Source: Cohnella ginsengisoli | Lineage (GTDB): Bacteria > Bacillota > Bacilli > Paenibacillales > Paenibacillaceae | Reading direction: 5' to 3' | Assembly: GCF_029525555.1 (NCBI RefSeq) | Contig: NZ_JAPDHZ010000003.1 | Location: 372,001 to 436,000, forward strand | DNA: 64,000 nt | Shown here: positions 9,540-19,442 of the stretch, one piece after another | Layout: each line of letters starts with the position of its first letter | How positions within the stretch are numbered: the first letter of the stretch is position 1 | Translations under genes and position numbers: made by a program | The notes under the pieces: model-generated | The model's database searches: none | What the model was told of the DNA's origin: nothing | What the model saw: only the letters and a program-made list of their open reading frames with translations

Positions 9540-9571
9540 GTAAGTCCGCATCTCGCGCGACGCGGACTTAC
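9540..9571 (-). terminator. Possible terminator hairpin after purU
   Basis: A perfect 10-bp inverted repeat (9540-9549 with 9562-9571) lies about 70 bases after the purU stop. The minus-strand side has no T run, so termination there is uncertain. The rest of 9395-9638 shows no gene. Confidence 0.45.
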
Positions 9572-9638
9572 GATTATCGTTTTCTTTGCCCAGCGGCTTT
9601 ATCCGTACAGGCGTCCGTATGGGGTCCTTCGCCTCTGT

Positions 9639-10541
9639 TTAGATGAAGGCGACCGTCTTGTTCTGGTACACGACCAGGCGATCTTCGATATGCCACTTCA
9701 CCGCTCTGGCCAGCACGATCCGCTCGATGTGGCGGCCCATGCGCTTCAGCTCGTCCACGTTGTTGCGGTGGCTGACGCGCTGCACGTCCTGCTCGATGAT
9801 CGGACCCGCGTCAAGCTCGGCGGTCACGTAGTGCGCCGTCGCGCCGATCAGCTTGACGCCGCGGTCGTAAGCCTGGTGATACGGCTTGCCGCCGACGAAA
9901 GCCGGCAGGAAGGAGTGATGGATATTGATGATCCGGTTTGTGAAGTGCTCGATGAACTTGGGCGTAATAATTTGCATGTACCTGGCGAGAATAACCAGAT
10001 CGACCTTGCCCGCGGTCAACTCTAGCTGGCGCCGTTCGGCTTCGGCTTTGGTCTCCGGCGTGACCGGAATATGATGGAACGGTATGCCGAACGATTCGAC
10101 GAGCCCGCGCATGTCGTCATGGTTGCTGACGACCATGCTGATCTCGGCGTCAAGGTCGCCGGCCTGCCATTGCCAGAGCAATTCAAGCAGGCAATGGTCC
10201 TCGCGCGAGACAAAGATCGCGAGGCGTTTGCGCCGAACCGCGCGATAAACGCTCCAACGCATCTCGAACCGGTCGGCGATCCTCGCGAAGTCTTCCTGCA
10301 GCGCAGGCAGGTTCTGCTCGAGATTGCCGAGATCGAAAGCGATCCGCATGAAAAACATGCCGCTTGCCGGGTCGGTCGTGTATTGATCCGACTGAAGAAT
10401 GTTGGCGCCTTTCTCGTACAGAAATTGCGAGACGGCGGCGACGATCCCCGGCCGGTCGGGGCAGGAGATCAGCATGCGGGCACGATTCGCGTTTTCCTCG
10501 CGTCCCTTGCTGTCCTGGTGTTGGTAGACATTCTGGGTCAT
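9639..10541 (-). CDS. purU: Formyltetrahydrofolate deformylase
   Basis: A 300-residue enzyme releasing formate from 10-formyl-THF and so balancing the one-carbon pool and feeding PurT. An N-terminal ACT domain (about 20-95; ISCPDRPGIVAAVSQFLYEKGANI) precedes the formyltransferase-like catalytic domain. That domain has VSNHDD, the conserved NIHHSFLPAFVGGKPYHQA with the catalytic Asn/His, and GATAHYVTAELDAGPII. The ATG has GAGGAA about 10 bases upstream. It starts 63 bases after the stop of the endonuclease IV gene on the same strand, so the two may be co-transcribed. Confidence 0.96.
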   Translation of the reverse strand: MTQNVYQHQDSKGREENANRARMLISCPDRPGIVAAVSQFLYEKGANILQSDQYTTDPASGMFFMRIAFDLGNLEQNLPALQEDFARIADRFEMRWSVYRAVRRKRLAIFVSREDHCLLELLWQWQAGDLDAEISMVVSNHDDMRGLVESFGIPFHHIPVTPETKAEAERRQLELTAGKVDLVILARYMQIITPKFIEHFTNRIINIHHSFLPAFVGGKPYHQAYDRGVKLIGATAHYVTAELDAGPIIEQDVQRVSHRNNVDELKRMGRHIERIVLARAVKWHIEDRLVVYQNKTVAFI

Positions 10542-10604
10542 GACGGGTTCCTCTGCCTCTCTATCGATTGCTTCGTTTTCTTACGATGTCTCGCCGTCGG
10601 CTCC

Positions 10605-11735
10605 TTATACTTTGGCGAGCCATTCCCTGCCGGCGAGATACGCAGTCAAGCGCTGATTCACGGCTTCTTCGCTATAATCGTCCGACAGCACGCGATGCTC
10701 CATCGCCAGATCGTACAGACGTTCGAGCGGTTCGCGCGGATCCGCCTTACGCGCTTTGGCGTCGGACTTCAGCAGTTCCCAGGTGCTCAGCACGAAGGCG
10801 CGGTGATCGATATCCTGCTTGCTGAAGAAATGATGCAGACGCGCTACGTCCTCGAGGAATTCGCCGCCGAAGCGGAGATCGACGTCGCCGCGCAGCAGCG
10901 CGATCTCGGCCTCGTACATCGGACGCTCTTTTCCGGCGTTTTTGCCGATCCAGGGCGTCTCGAGGATAAACGGCTTGCCGGCCAACGAAGGATGGCTGAC
11001 GACATTGTTGATCGCCTCGTAGCCGATCCAGCCGGAACCGACCGGCGTATGGCGGTCCTTGCCGGCGCCGCGCGGGTTTTTGCTGTCGTTCAAGTGAACG
11101 ACGGCGATGCGGTCCAGGCCGATAAGGCTGTCGAACGTCTTCAGGACGCCGTCCAGATCGTCGACGATATCGTAGCCCGCATCGTGCACGTGGCAAGTAT
11201 CGAGGCAGATCGTGATCCGGCCGTTGTCGCGCACGCGCTCGATGATGGCGGCGAGCTCTTCGAAGCTGCGGCCGATCTCGGTGCCTTTGCCGGCCATCGT
11301 CTCCAGGGCAATGTTTACGTTCGTATGCTTGGTCGCGTCCAACACTTCGTTAAGTCCTTCCGCGATGCGGGCGATGCCGTATTCGACATCCTTCTCCGTG
11401 TAGGCGCCCGGATGAAGCACGATGTTGTTTACGCCGATCGCGTCGGTCCGGCGAACCTCCTCCTGCAGGAAGTTGACGGCCAGTTCGAACGTGTCTTCCT
11501 TATAAGAACCGAGGTTCACGATGTAAGGCGCGTGGACGACGATCTCGCCGATTCCCGCAGCCGACATCGCTTCTCTTCCCTCGGGAATGTACAAGCTCTC
11601 GATAGGCTTGCGCCTCGTATTCTGCGGCGCTCCCGTGTAAATCATGAACGAGCTGGAGCCGTAGGACTTGGCTTCGTCCGTCGCCGTCAGCAATCCCTTG
11701 TCCGAAAAAGACACGTGGGAACCGATCTTCAGCAT
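10605..11735 (-). CDS. nfo: Deoxyribonuclease IV (AP endonuclease) with C-terminal extension
   Basis: A 376-residue base-excision repair enzyme that cleaves 5' of abasic sites. The TIM-barrel metal ligands are visible in the family motifs [62 protein letters not shown] and FILETPW. This core ends near residue 285, the usual full length. About 90 further residues (from MYEAEIALL) form a helical extension with no motif I recognise. The start [10 protein letters not shown] is the normal family N-terminus. Confidence 0.95.
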   Translation of the reverse strand: MLKIGSHVSFSDKGLLTATDEAKSYGSSSFMIYTGAPQNTRRKPIESLYIPEGREAMSAAGIGEIVVHAPYIVNLGSYKEDTFELAVNFLQEEVRRTDAIGVNNIVLHPGAYTEKDVEYGIARIAEGLNEVLDATKHTNVNIALETMAGKGTEIGRSFEELAAIIERVRDNGRITICLDTCHVHDAGYDIVDDLDGVLKTFDSLIGLDRIAVVHLNDSKNPRGAGKDRHTPVGSGWIGYEAINNVVSHPSLAGKPFILETPWIGKNAGKERPMYEAEIALLRGDVDLRFGGEFLEDVARLHHFFSKQDIDHRAFVLSTWELLKSDAKARKADPREPLERLYDLAMEHRVLSDDYSEEAVNQRLTAYLAGREWLAKV

Positions 11736-11963
11736 GGCTTTACTCCTCTCCGTATGCGGCGCCCTTTGCTGCCTAGGCCCGTCCCTTCAAATCAAAATCT
11801 ATTGTAGCGCGAACGCCGAAATAAATCTAGAAGACCGTGTCCGCCAAAGACGGTAAACAAGCCCTGCGGCGAGCCGCCTTTTAAACGAAAAATCGCCTCC
11901 GGAAGGACACGCCCGCCGTTGCGGAAATAGCGCGAGAATCGAATGACGGCTTTTCTCTTTCGC

Positions 11964-11992
11964 GGGACAGACTGGTAGAAATACGATATAAT
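11964..11992 (+). promoter_or_regulatory. Sigma-A promoter of the DUF2621 gene
   Basis: GGGACA and TATAAT are separated by 17 bases, giving a leader of about 18 bases before the ATG at 12017. The divergent space 11736-12016 contains no gene. Confidence 0.6.
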
Positions 11993-12016
11993 TTCGGAAG
12001 CGAGGTGAACGCAAAA

Positions 12017-12489
12017 ATGAAATCCAGTCCCGATTGGTTTATGTACTTTATCGCGTTTTGGGGCGTCGTGCTGGTCGTTTTCATGAGCATCGGCGGCTTT
12101 TTCATGTTTCGCAAGTTCCTGAAGGTGCTGCCGAAAGCCGACGGCAAATCCAAGCTCGATTGGCAGAACCACTGGGTCGAGCTCAGCCGCCCGCTTTGGA
12201 ACGACGAGTCGAAGGCCATGCTGGACAAGCTGGTATCTCCCGTGCCTAACGCCTTCCGCGACATCGCCAAGCACTCGATCGCCGCGCAGATCGGCCAGCT
12301 CGCCGTCGAGAGCGGCGAAGGAAAAGTAACGGAAGAGCACTGCATTAAAGGTTATATTATGGCGACGCCGAAGCGCGATCACGCCTTTTTTAATCAGCTT
12401 TTTTGGACAGCAACGGCATCGATTATTCGCCGTACGCCCATCTGCTCGATTCGGAAAAAACGAAACCTTTGGCCCCTCCCGTCGTCTAA
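12017..12489 (+). pseudogene. DUF2621 (YneK-like) membrane protein, frame interrupted
   Basis: An N-terminal TM anchor (YFIAFWGVVLVVFMSIGGFF) is followed by a soluble domain with FRKFLKVLPKADGKS, LVSPVPNAFRDIAKH and IKGYIMATPKRDH, matching the YneK/DUF2621 family of unknown function. After ...FFNQLF the frame is lost at a run of six T (12399-12404). Adding one T restores LDSNGIDYSPYAHLL and a stop at 12487-12489, giving a protein of about 157 residues. The ATG at 12017 fits GAGGTG 9 bases upstream better than the in-frame GTG at 12005, which overlaps that site. The break is probably a sequencing error. Confidence 0.78.
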
Positions 12490-12548
12490 CATAAGGAGCG
12501 GCTCGTCCGGACAGGACGGCCGCACGATCGTTCGGAGGTGGTCTTGGT

Positions 12549-13022
12549 ATGTTCAATCAACTGAATCGGTACGGTAAAAACTCGGCCTGGGCCGTCGCCG
12601 TTCTGGCCATGCTGCTCATGGGCACGGCCTGCAGCAACGACAAGGACGGAAGCGACGCTTCCCCTTCGCCTAGCGTATCCGCTTCTGCGTCCCCCGCATC
12701 GTCGCCTGACGCCTCTCCGTCCGCACAGCCGGACGCCAGCGCAACCGCGTCGCCTGACGCGTCGCCTTCCGCCGCGGCTCCTTCCGGCGCGGTCGACGAG
12801 AAAGAATCGGCAGGTACGTACAACGGACAAATCGACAATCACTCGATCGAGATCGAGAGCGCCGAGGGCGTCCGCGCTTATCAGATCGATGACGCGACTT
12901 CGGACAAGCTGTCGACCTGGGACGACGGCCTGAAGGTCAAGTTCAAGTACAAGATCAACGAGATCAAAGGCGACAGCGAGACGATCGAGCAGTACGTCAT
13001 CACCTCGATCGACAAGCAATAA
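12549..13022 (+). CDS. Hypothetical lipoprotein with Ser/Ala/Pro linker
   Basis: A 157-residue exported lipoprotein. The signal peptide ends in the lipobox LLMGTACS (Cys28). A low-complexity linker rich in Ser, Pro, Ala and Asp (about 35-80) then leads to a small folded domain of about 70 residues (TYNGQIDNHSIEIES ... YVITSIDKQ). The beta-rich pattern and the name-giving segment resemble small cell-wall-associated domains, but I do not recognise a family. GGAGG lies 11 bases before the ATG. It is followed 28 bases later by the SDR gene. Confidence 0.85.
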   Translation: MFNQLNRYGKNSAWAVAVLAMLLMGTACSNDKDGSDASPSPSVSASASPASSPDASPSAQPDASATASPDASPSAAAPSGAVDEKESAGTYNGQIDNHSIEIESAEGVRAYQIDDATSDKLSTWDDGLKVKFKYKINEIKGDSETIEQYVITSIDKQ

Positions 13023-13049
13023 TTCATGTCATTCCCATGAGGTGAGCCC

Positions 13050-13964
13050 ATGCGCGCAGTGCTGTGCGGCGGTACCGGATTTATCGGTTCCGCCTTGGCC
13101 GAAGCCCTCTCCGCCCGCGGAGACGAAGTATGGATCATAACCCGGAGCAAGCCTGCGGCGCCAGCCGCAGGCTTGCTTTATGCGACTTGGGATTCGTGGC
13201 TGGCCGATCCTGGCCTGACCGGACCCCTAGACGCTATCGTCAATTTGAGCGGAGCGACGATCGGTCGCAGATGGACGCCCAAATCCAAAGCGCTCATCCT
13301 TTCCTCCCGAATCCAAGCGGCCGGACGCATCGCGGATGCCGTCGCACGGATGCAGAGCCCGCCTTCTGTGCTCGTGAATGCCTCCGCCATCTCGCTTTAC
13401 GGACATTCGGAGTCGTCCGGCGGACGTTATCCTATGCCCTTCGACGAGAGCGCGCCCCCGCGTACCGAGGATTTTTTGAGCGAGACGATCGTGCAGTGGG
13501 AGGCTGCCGCCGACCGCATCCCGATTGAACGCATCGTTAAGCTGCGGATCGGTCTTGCACTGGGCAACGGCGGCGGTTCGTACCCGCTGCTCAGCTTGCC
13601 GACCAAGCTGTTCGCCGGAGGCCGTCTCGGTTCTGGCCGGCAAGGTATGCCCTGGATCCACATCGACGATATCGTAGGGCTCATCTTGCTCAGCTTGGAT
13701 ATCGATGCGATCTCCGGTCCCGTCAACGCGGTCGCGCCCGATTTGGTAGACAACGACGCCTTCGGCAGGACATTGGCGAAGGTACTTGGCCGCCCGTATT
13801 GGCTTCACGCGCCCGCTTGGGCGATTCGCGCCGCGCTCGGCGAGATGTCCGCGCTGCTGCTCGCCGGGCAGTTCGCGATTCCGCGCAAAGCGTTGGCGCA
13901 CGGATACGTTTTCCGGCATCCCAAGCTGGAAGGCGCTCTTCGAGACTTGAAGGATCGCCGTTAG
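13050..13964 (+). CDS. TIGR01777 family SDR oxidoreductase (YfcH-like)
   Basis: A 304-residue atypical/extended short-chain dehydrogenase. The NAD(P)-binding GGTGFIGSALAEAL (8-21) is followed by the family signatures IVNLSGATIGRRWTPKSKALILSSRI, NASAISLYG, SETIVQWEAAA, and RIGLALGNGGG, and by GMPWIHIDDIVGLI. The C-terminal DUF1731 segment (YWLHAPAWAIRAALGEMSALLLAGQ) completes the domain set. Function is unknown across the family. A 14-bp perfect palindrome lies inside the coding region at 13146-13177. Confidence 0.94.
   Translation: MRAVLCGGTGFIGSALAEALSARGDEVWIITRSKPAAPAAGLLYATWDSWLADPGLTGPLDAIVNLSGATIGRRWTPKSKALILSSRIQAAGRIADAVARMQSPPSVLVNASAISLYGHSESSGGRYPMPFDESAPPRTEDFLSETIVQWEAAADRIPIERIVKLRIGLALGNGGGSYPLLSLPTKLFAGGRLGSGRQGMPWIHIDDIVGLILLSLDIDAISGPVNAVAPDLVDNDAFGRTLAKVLGRPYWLHAPAWAIRAALGEMSALLLAGQFAIPRKALAHGYVFRHPKLEGALRDLKDRR
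13146..13177. repeat. Intragenic terminator-like palindrome
   Basis: A 14-bp perfect inverted repeat (13146-13159 with 13164-13177) has a 4-base loop and is followed by TTA. It lies within codons of the SDR gene that encode SKPAAPAAGLL. It looks like an intrinsic hairpin placed about 100 bases after the start codon. Confidence 0.6.
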
Positions 13965-13968
13965 TGCG

Positions 13969-15631
13969 CTAGTTCCGCAGCGCCTCGCTTGGCGCATGGA
14001 ACCTGTAGATCGATCCGGCCATCTGCAGGCAATCGCCCGCTTCGAGCGGATAAGCTTCGTACGGCGCCATCGGACTGCCGTTGAGCCAACTGCCGTTGCG
14101 AGACCCCAGGTCCTTGGCCAGCCATCTTCCTTGCTCACGCATCATCTCCAGATGCGCTCTGGACATGCCCCCCGATTCATCTACGTGCTGAGCCGCGTCC
14201 CGGGAACGTCCGATCACGAGGGATTCGGTTTTCAGCGGTATTTTGCACGGCCGTTCCGCGGACTCCCATTCCAGGTAACATACCGCGGAAGCTGCCGCCT
14301 GCGGCGAAGCCAACAGCTCCGTCGCTTCCCGCTTGGCAGGCAGCCATTCCGTCTGGGGACGATCATTAAAGGGGGGCTCAGACGCCGCCCTCGAGCTATC
14401 CGATTCTTCGGAGTAGGATTCGAATCTCGCGAACGTTACGACGTCCGGCGCGCGAGATTTCTCCTCTGCCTTGGGCTCCGGCCATGCCGGAAAAGAAGCG
14501 ATCCGATCCGGCGCCGGTTCGCTCGAATCGGGGCCGGCCTCAATCTCGCGATACGATTCCGCCCCCTCCTTCCGTGTCCATCCGTTCCACAATAACAAAC
14601 ATAAGCCCGCGCAAGCCGCCGTTGCGCCTAGAGACAGCGCGAGCCCGCGCGTGCCCGGGGCGCCCGCGTAAAGGGTTTTCCACGCAATGCCTGCCGCGAT
14701 CGCGGACAGCGCCACGAGCCATGAGCGCCACCTGGCGGCGCTCATGCCGCCTGGCATCAGGCCGGTTCCTTCCGCCGCATCTACTTCCCCCTCCGACAAC
14801 GGCTATGCCCGGACTATGCTCGGGCGAGAGGGCATTCAAGCGATGCCATGAGGAATCGCCGGCTTCCCTTTCCATTCGGACGGGCGTCCGGGATGGCGCC
14901 AAGCCGGGCCAGTCCGGCCGAGGTAAAACCCCGATCGCCCCCGCGCGCGCCTTCCCTTCCGATTGGACTGCGGCAGGCGTCGAGGTCTGCTCTATTCGAA
15001 CGAACATCCCCTCTTTTTGATCCGCGGCTTGGCTTATGCGTCCGGCGCGTTCTTCCGCGCGCTCGCACAGATAGCGTCGAGCGAAGGCACGCAATGACGA
15101 GGGGACAAAGCCTTCCGAAGCCGCCATTCCGAGCAGTTGCTGCAAGGCTGCGCCGTCCGGATTTTCCGCGCGCATGACCCATCTGACGATTAGGCGCTCA
15201 AGTCCCCCTTCGTTATCTGCCGACGGTGCGTCGTCTGCAAGCGGCAAATAGGAAAACCGCAAGTCATGCCATCCGCTCCCCACGAAAATGTATTCGTCTC
15301 GCAGCAACAGGCGAGTAAAATCAAGCATATGGTCATGGCACTGCTCAGCCGTTTCTGCCAGCTTGCACAAAGCAGCCATCGCGTCGGTCATCGTCCAGCG
15401 TTCGGCCCGGAGCGTCTGGCTTAGCATTTTGCTGCCTGCCAGCCGATAACGCAGCCCGATTCGCCCATCCGTTTCTTCTACCGTCAAAGGCAGAAGACCG
15501 GGTATCTCGCATGCCTGCAGCATACCCGTCTGGACAGCGTCCAGATCCTCCCGCCGCCATGGCGCCGACGTCCGTTCAAGCACCATCCATAGCCCCCGCC
15601 GCTGCTCGAATCTCGTCTTCAGCTCGTTCAT
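13969..15631 (-). pseudogene. DUF6382-FHA protein at end of the tad operon, frame interrupted
   Basis: The N-terminal part (from 15631, AAGGAGG upstream) is a DUF6382 domain (MNELKTRFEQRRGLWMVLER ...). After about 280 residues the frame is lost at a run of five G (plus-strand C at 14787-14791). Removing one G joins it to a frame holding two TM segments (WLVALSAIAAGIAW; LALSLGATAACAGLCLLLW), a linker and an FHA domain. The FHA domain has the phosphothreonine-binding residues in IGRSRDAAQHV, MSRAHLEM and DLGSRNGSWLNG. The reconstructed protein is about 550 residues, the known DUF6382-TM-FHA layout. It is the last gene of the Tad pilus operon; a role in phospho-dependent assembly control is inference. 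Confidence 0.82.
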
Positions 15632-15673
15632 GATTCCCCTCCTTATCGTCCTCGTTCGACCGTCGTTACATTT

Positions 15674-16171
15674 TCATTGCGTTATCCCCCCGGAGAACGC
15701 AAGCAGGACGTACGCAGGCGCGACGGCCAGCATAAAAGGAAACTTCGCGCCCTTGCCCGCGTACGACGGATGCGATCCCCACGGCCAATCGAACTTAAGC
15801 GCCCATGGACGTACGATCGGCACTTTTAACGTTAGCAAGAGCGCGGCGATCCCGCCCGCGAACAACAGCGAAAAGACGGCCAGGTGCAGCGCCGAAGAAG
15901 CGCCGGCCCATGCGCCGTATGCGGCGAACCACTTAACGTCCCCGGCACCCAGGCCTTTGGCGATATGAAGCAGCCCAAACGGAATCGCCCCGGCGGCGAT
16001 TCCTCCGATCGTCCACCAGACGCGAGCGGGGCCGTAAGCGGCAATTTGAAAGATAAAGCCGCCCGCCGCGAAAGTGACGCACAGCAAATTGGATATTTGC
16101 ATTCGCCTGATATCGCTCCAGCAGGCGAGAAGAAGCAGCGCTGCCGTCGCCGACATTACGATCGTATCCAC
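15674..16171 (-). CDS. Prepilin peptidase, A24 family (TadV/CpaA-type)
   Basis: A 165-residue membrane aspartic peptidase that processes Flp-type prepilins. The two catalytic Asp are visible in CWSDIRRMQI (Asp20) and in GLGAGDVKWF (Asp78). About five hydrophobic segments cover the rest. As usual for TadV/CpaA, it lacks the N-methyltransferase domain of PilD. It follows the TadE-like gene by 2 bases inside the tad operon and presumably cleaves the Flp1 pilin and the TadE/G-like pseudopilins encoded just upstream. Confidence 0.93.
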   Translation of the reverse strand: MDTIVMSATAALLLLACWSDIRRMQISNLLCVTFAAGGFIFQIAAYGPARVWWTIGGIAAGAIPFGLLHIAKGLGAGDVKWFAAYGAWAGASSALHLAVFSLLFAGGIAALLLTLKVPIVRPWALKFDWPWGSHPSYAGKGAKFPFMLAVAPAYVLLAFSGGITQ

Positions 16172-16173
16172 GG

Positions 16174-17139
16174 TTATCCTCCCTTTCCGGCGGATTTGGC
16201 TTGCACCTCGAAACGCTGTTGAAGGCTCCCTCCGCTATAAGAGGCCTCCCATGCCCAATCGCCCGGCGTCGTGTTGCCCGATACGAGCCATGTCCAAGAG
16301 ACGCGCCCTGTCGCGTCGGCCGTCGCCGCGCCCAGATGCCTCGCTTGACTTAGGCCGCTTTTGTAAACAACCTTGAGATCGACTGCAGCACCGGGTTCCG
16401 CCCGTAAAACCAAGGTCACTCTGCGCCCGCGCTGAACGGGCGATGGCTCGAGCGAAACGAAACCGAGCGAGCCCGCTTCGCCGCCTGGCTCCGGAGCTGC
16501 CCCGGCAAGCCGCTCTCCCCCCGTCCAAACCCGCTCCCTGACGGAAGCCCGAACAATGAGCGGCCGCCCGGACCAAGGGAACGAAAACGGCAGCTTGTAT
16601 TCCGCTTCCAGCGTCAAATAAGCTTTGGCAGGATCCCGTGCGTCCGGCAAATCAACGCGGACCAGCTTCATTCGCGAAGCGGGCAGCATGGACTTGCTTA
16701 GCCTGTCGGCGACGCGGGGCTCCAGCGTTTCCTTCGCCAGAAGGGCGTCCGGATACCAGTCCCCTGAAGCGAAGCGTTCCGCCCAATCGGAGAGCGGTTC
16801 GGGCAAATAAGAGGCAAGCTTGCCGACCGTTTCCTGAGGCCCCGCCAGCCGTTCCTTCCAGCGCGTATAGGCGCCTGCGTCCGCGCCCGCGCCTGCAGCA
16901 TCGCCCGCTTCTGCCATACTTTCGGATAAGGGGTACCATATCGCCGCGGTCTGCCTGGCCGTCTGGGACAGAGCGCCTTGAAGCGCCATGGCGACAATCG
17001 AGGCGTGAATCAAGTAGATTAAGAAGAGAACGCAGATCATGACCGTCGGCATGGTCAGCGCGGCTTCGAGCGTCAAGCTTCCCTCGCTGCCCGCCTGCTT
17101 TTTATTGATAAGCGCTATCCGCCGAAAAAGCCGTCTCAT
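16174..17139 (-). CDS. TadE-like pseudopilin with C-terminal beta domain
   Basis: A 321-residue exported protein. After a basic leader, GSEGSLTLEAALTMPTVMIC is a prepilin-like start with Glu five residues after Gly, followed by a TM helix. The middle is helical and the C-terminal 100 residues (LGFVSLEPSPVQRGRRVTLVL ... FEVQAKSAGKGG) look like a small Ig-like beta domain, which is more than a standard TadE carries. The start overlaps the preceding TadG-like gene by 38 bases; AAGGG lies 9 bases before the ATG. Confidence 0.8.
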   Translation of the reverse strand: MRRLFRRIALINKKQAGSEGSLTLEAALTMPTVMICVLFLIYLIHASIVAMALQGALSQTARQTAAIWYPLSESMAEAGDAAGAGADAGAYTRWKERLAGPQETVGKLASYLPEPLSDWAERFASGDWYPDALLAKETLEPRVADRLSKSMLPASRMKLVRVDLPDARDPAKAYLTLEAEYKLPFSFPWSGRPLIVRASVRERVWTGGERLAGAAPEPGGEAGSLGFVSLEPSPVQRGRRVTLVLRAEPGAAVDLKVVYKSGLSQARHLGAATADATGRVSWTWLVSGNTTPGDWAWEASYSGGSLQQRFEVQAKSAGKGG

Positions 17140-19442
17140 AGCGATTTCCCTTCACCGTCCCCTGCCAGGATACGCTCTTCCCCGCGAGTTTGGCGGCGCC
17201 CGGCAAAAACCATAAGCGCACCGAGGCGACGCCTCGCGCGCCTGCGTAGGTATAGGCTTCCTGGAGATCTACGTCGAGCGCGGCCTCGATCAAAGCGATC
17301 CTGCGGGCCGTCTGCCCGTCGGAGCTACCGTGCAGCAGTAAAAACAGCCGGATGTAATCCTTATAGAAAGTATCGATTTTCGCGTATTTGGACAGGGTTA
17401 TGACGCCCCGGTCCAGCAGGCCTTGAATATCCTTCAGCGCTTCGGTAATGCCGTAAAGCGCGGCAGCCGCAAGCACGACCAGCGGATGCCCGTAAGAGCG
17501 GCATTCGATCAGCCCTTCCATCGTACGGATCGCGAGGCGCAGCGCAAACAATTCTCCGTATGCAGCCGCAATATTCGCCGCCGGATTGCGCAGTCCGTAC
17601 AATACGTATTCGTTTTCCTGCTCGCCTGGCATCAGCAGGCCCTCTCCGCCCCCGTCCAGCATCGATCGCACTTCGGACGGCTCTGCCGTAGAGAAACGCG
17701 AGTAAGAATATTCCGCGAAATAGACGGCGTCACGCATCCCCGTCACGCCGTCTCCAAGCGCATCCAGCCAACCGTCCGCGGATGCGAAAGCCGCCTTGCG
17801 TCCCTCTGACGCATCCGAGGGAAGACGGGCCGGGGCTGCTTCTTCCTGGCCTTCGTTCCAAGTTAAGTTTCGATGGTACAGCCAATCCAGCCGTTCGAAT
17901 GCCTGCTTCTCCTCCGGCGACGATCGCATGCCTGCGAGCGTGGCGAGAAAGGCGGTAGCGCCCGACCAGGCGGTCCGCGACTGATTCTCCAGCGAACGGC
18001 GCTCCTCCTCGCCCGATCTTTGAGACTTAAGCGCTTCGCGACGTCCGGCCGTGACGCTTCCCGAACCTCCATACTTGTCAGCGAAGCCTGCCAGCAGCGA
18101 TTGAAGGCGGTCCGCACTGCCGCGCAGCGCCCCGTCCATGCCGGACGAGCCTGGCGCCGCGTCCAAGGAGACCGCCATCGACTGCGCCGCTTCGCGCAAG
18201 CCGGCGCCTTCACTGCGGATGCCTTCCAGCTCTTCCTTGTAGCGGCTCCAGTAATCGTCGGGCAATACCAGGTCCGAGGCAGTGCGCCGAAGTTCTTGCA
18301 GAGAGCCCGCCTCGCCGCCTCCGAAGCTCCCCCTCGCCTGTCTCCGCCGGCCAATCGGCAGGCTGATCGGCAGCGCGCCCGGCTTCGGCCGCGATTCGCG
18401 ACATTTCCGCATTCGCCGCTTCGGCTTCCTCCGCATCCTTCAGGGCAGCTTCAAGCGATTTCTCCAGCGTGGACGTAGCTTGTACCGGCTTGTTCCGCAG
18501 CCGGCTAGCCAACTTGGCGATCCCGCGTTCGTAGGCCTCGATCCGCGCGGCGTACAACGGCCCGTCCGAGGAAGCGGGCGTCGGCGAATTCGACGGGGAT
18601 GCTCCCGACGAGGGTGAGGCCCCATTTAATTTTTCTTCCGCCTCCCGGCGCAGTTTCTCCGCCTCCCGCTGACGCTGGGCTTCGGCTCTGGCCGCATCTT
18701 CGGCTCGCTTCGCCGCATAATCGCCGTACATTAAAGCCGCGTCCGCAATATCCTGAACGTCGCCGGCCGACCTGCTTCCCGTCATCGATACCGGCGGCCG
18801 CGGGACGATCGCTTCGAAAGCGTCCGCGATAGCTTCGCCCGCTTCGATCTGGCGGTTCAGCGCGCGATCTAAGGCAGCCTCGCGTTTCTCGTAAGCCTGA
18901 CGCATGTCTTCGAGCAGATCGGACGTTTTTTTCGCTTCCTTCATCAAAGCAGGCAACCCCTTGAACCGCGAAGCCAAGTCAAGCGTCAAGTCGATCGGCG
19001 CCTTGTACTTCATCTCCTCCAGTACCTGACGCTTGAACACGGCGTGGGAACCGAGCGGCCGGCTCTCGATGACCTCCTCGTCGCGCCAAGCCGTATCGAG
19101 CAAACGCAACGCGGCCGCATCCTCCGGATCCCGATGCCCTTCTAGCACTTCGGAGAGCAGCGCTTCCGGCGCGCTGCCTCCGATCGCGAACAAGCCGTAC
19201 CGCTCGTATAGCGCAGGATCGTATGCGGACAATACGCCTCTTGCGCCGGCCTTCATCGACAGCTCCGCCTGCTGGCGAAAAGCCGCGATGCGGCCGAAAT
19301 CGATCAGCGTTCCCGTCAGAAAGATCATCGCGGCCATCACCGCCGCCATGTATATGGATACGGCTCCCGAGGACGCTCGTCCAAACCGGAACAGGCGATT
19401 TTTAACCCCTCCGTATCCCCAGGCTTTATTGCGACTGCGCAT
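17102..19442 (-). pseudogene. TadG-like pilus assembly protein, frame interrupted
   Basis: The N-terminal half (from 19442, GGAGG 7 bases upstream) has one TM helix (SGAVSIYMAAVMAAMIFLTGTLIDFGRI) with the TadG-like start, then a long charged coiled coil (KRAEDAARAEAQRQREAEKL) and a Ser/Pro-rich spacer. The frame breaks after ETGEGEL at five G (plus-strand C at 18329-18333). Deleting one G continues into SFGGGEAGSLQELRRTASDLVLPDD and a further 415 helical residues. The rejoined protein is about 779 residues. It overlaps the upstream TadE gene by 17 bases. Its surface role is inferred from TadG family context. Confidence 0.8.
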
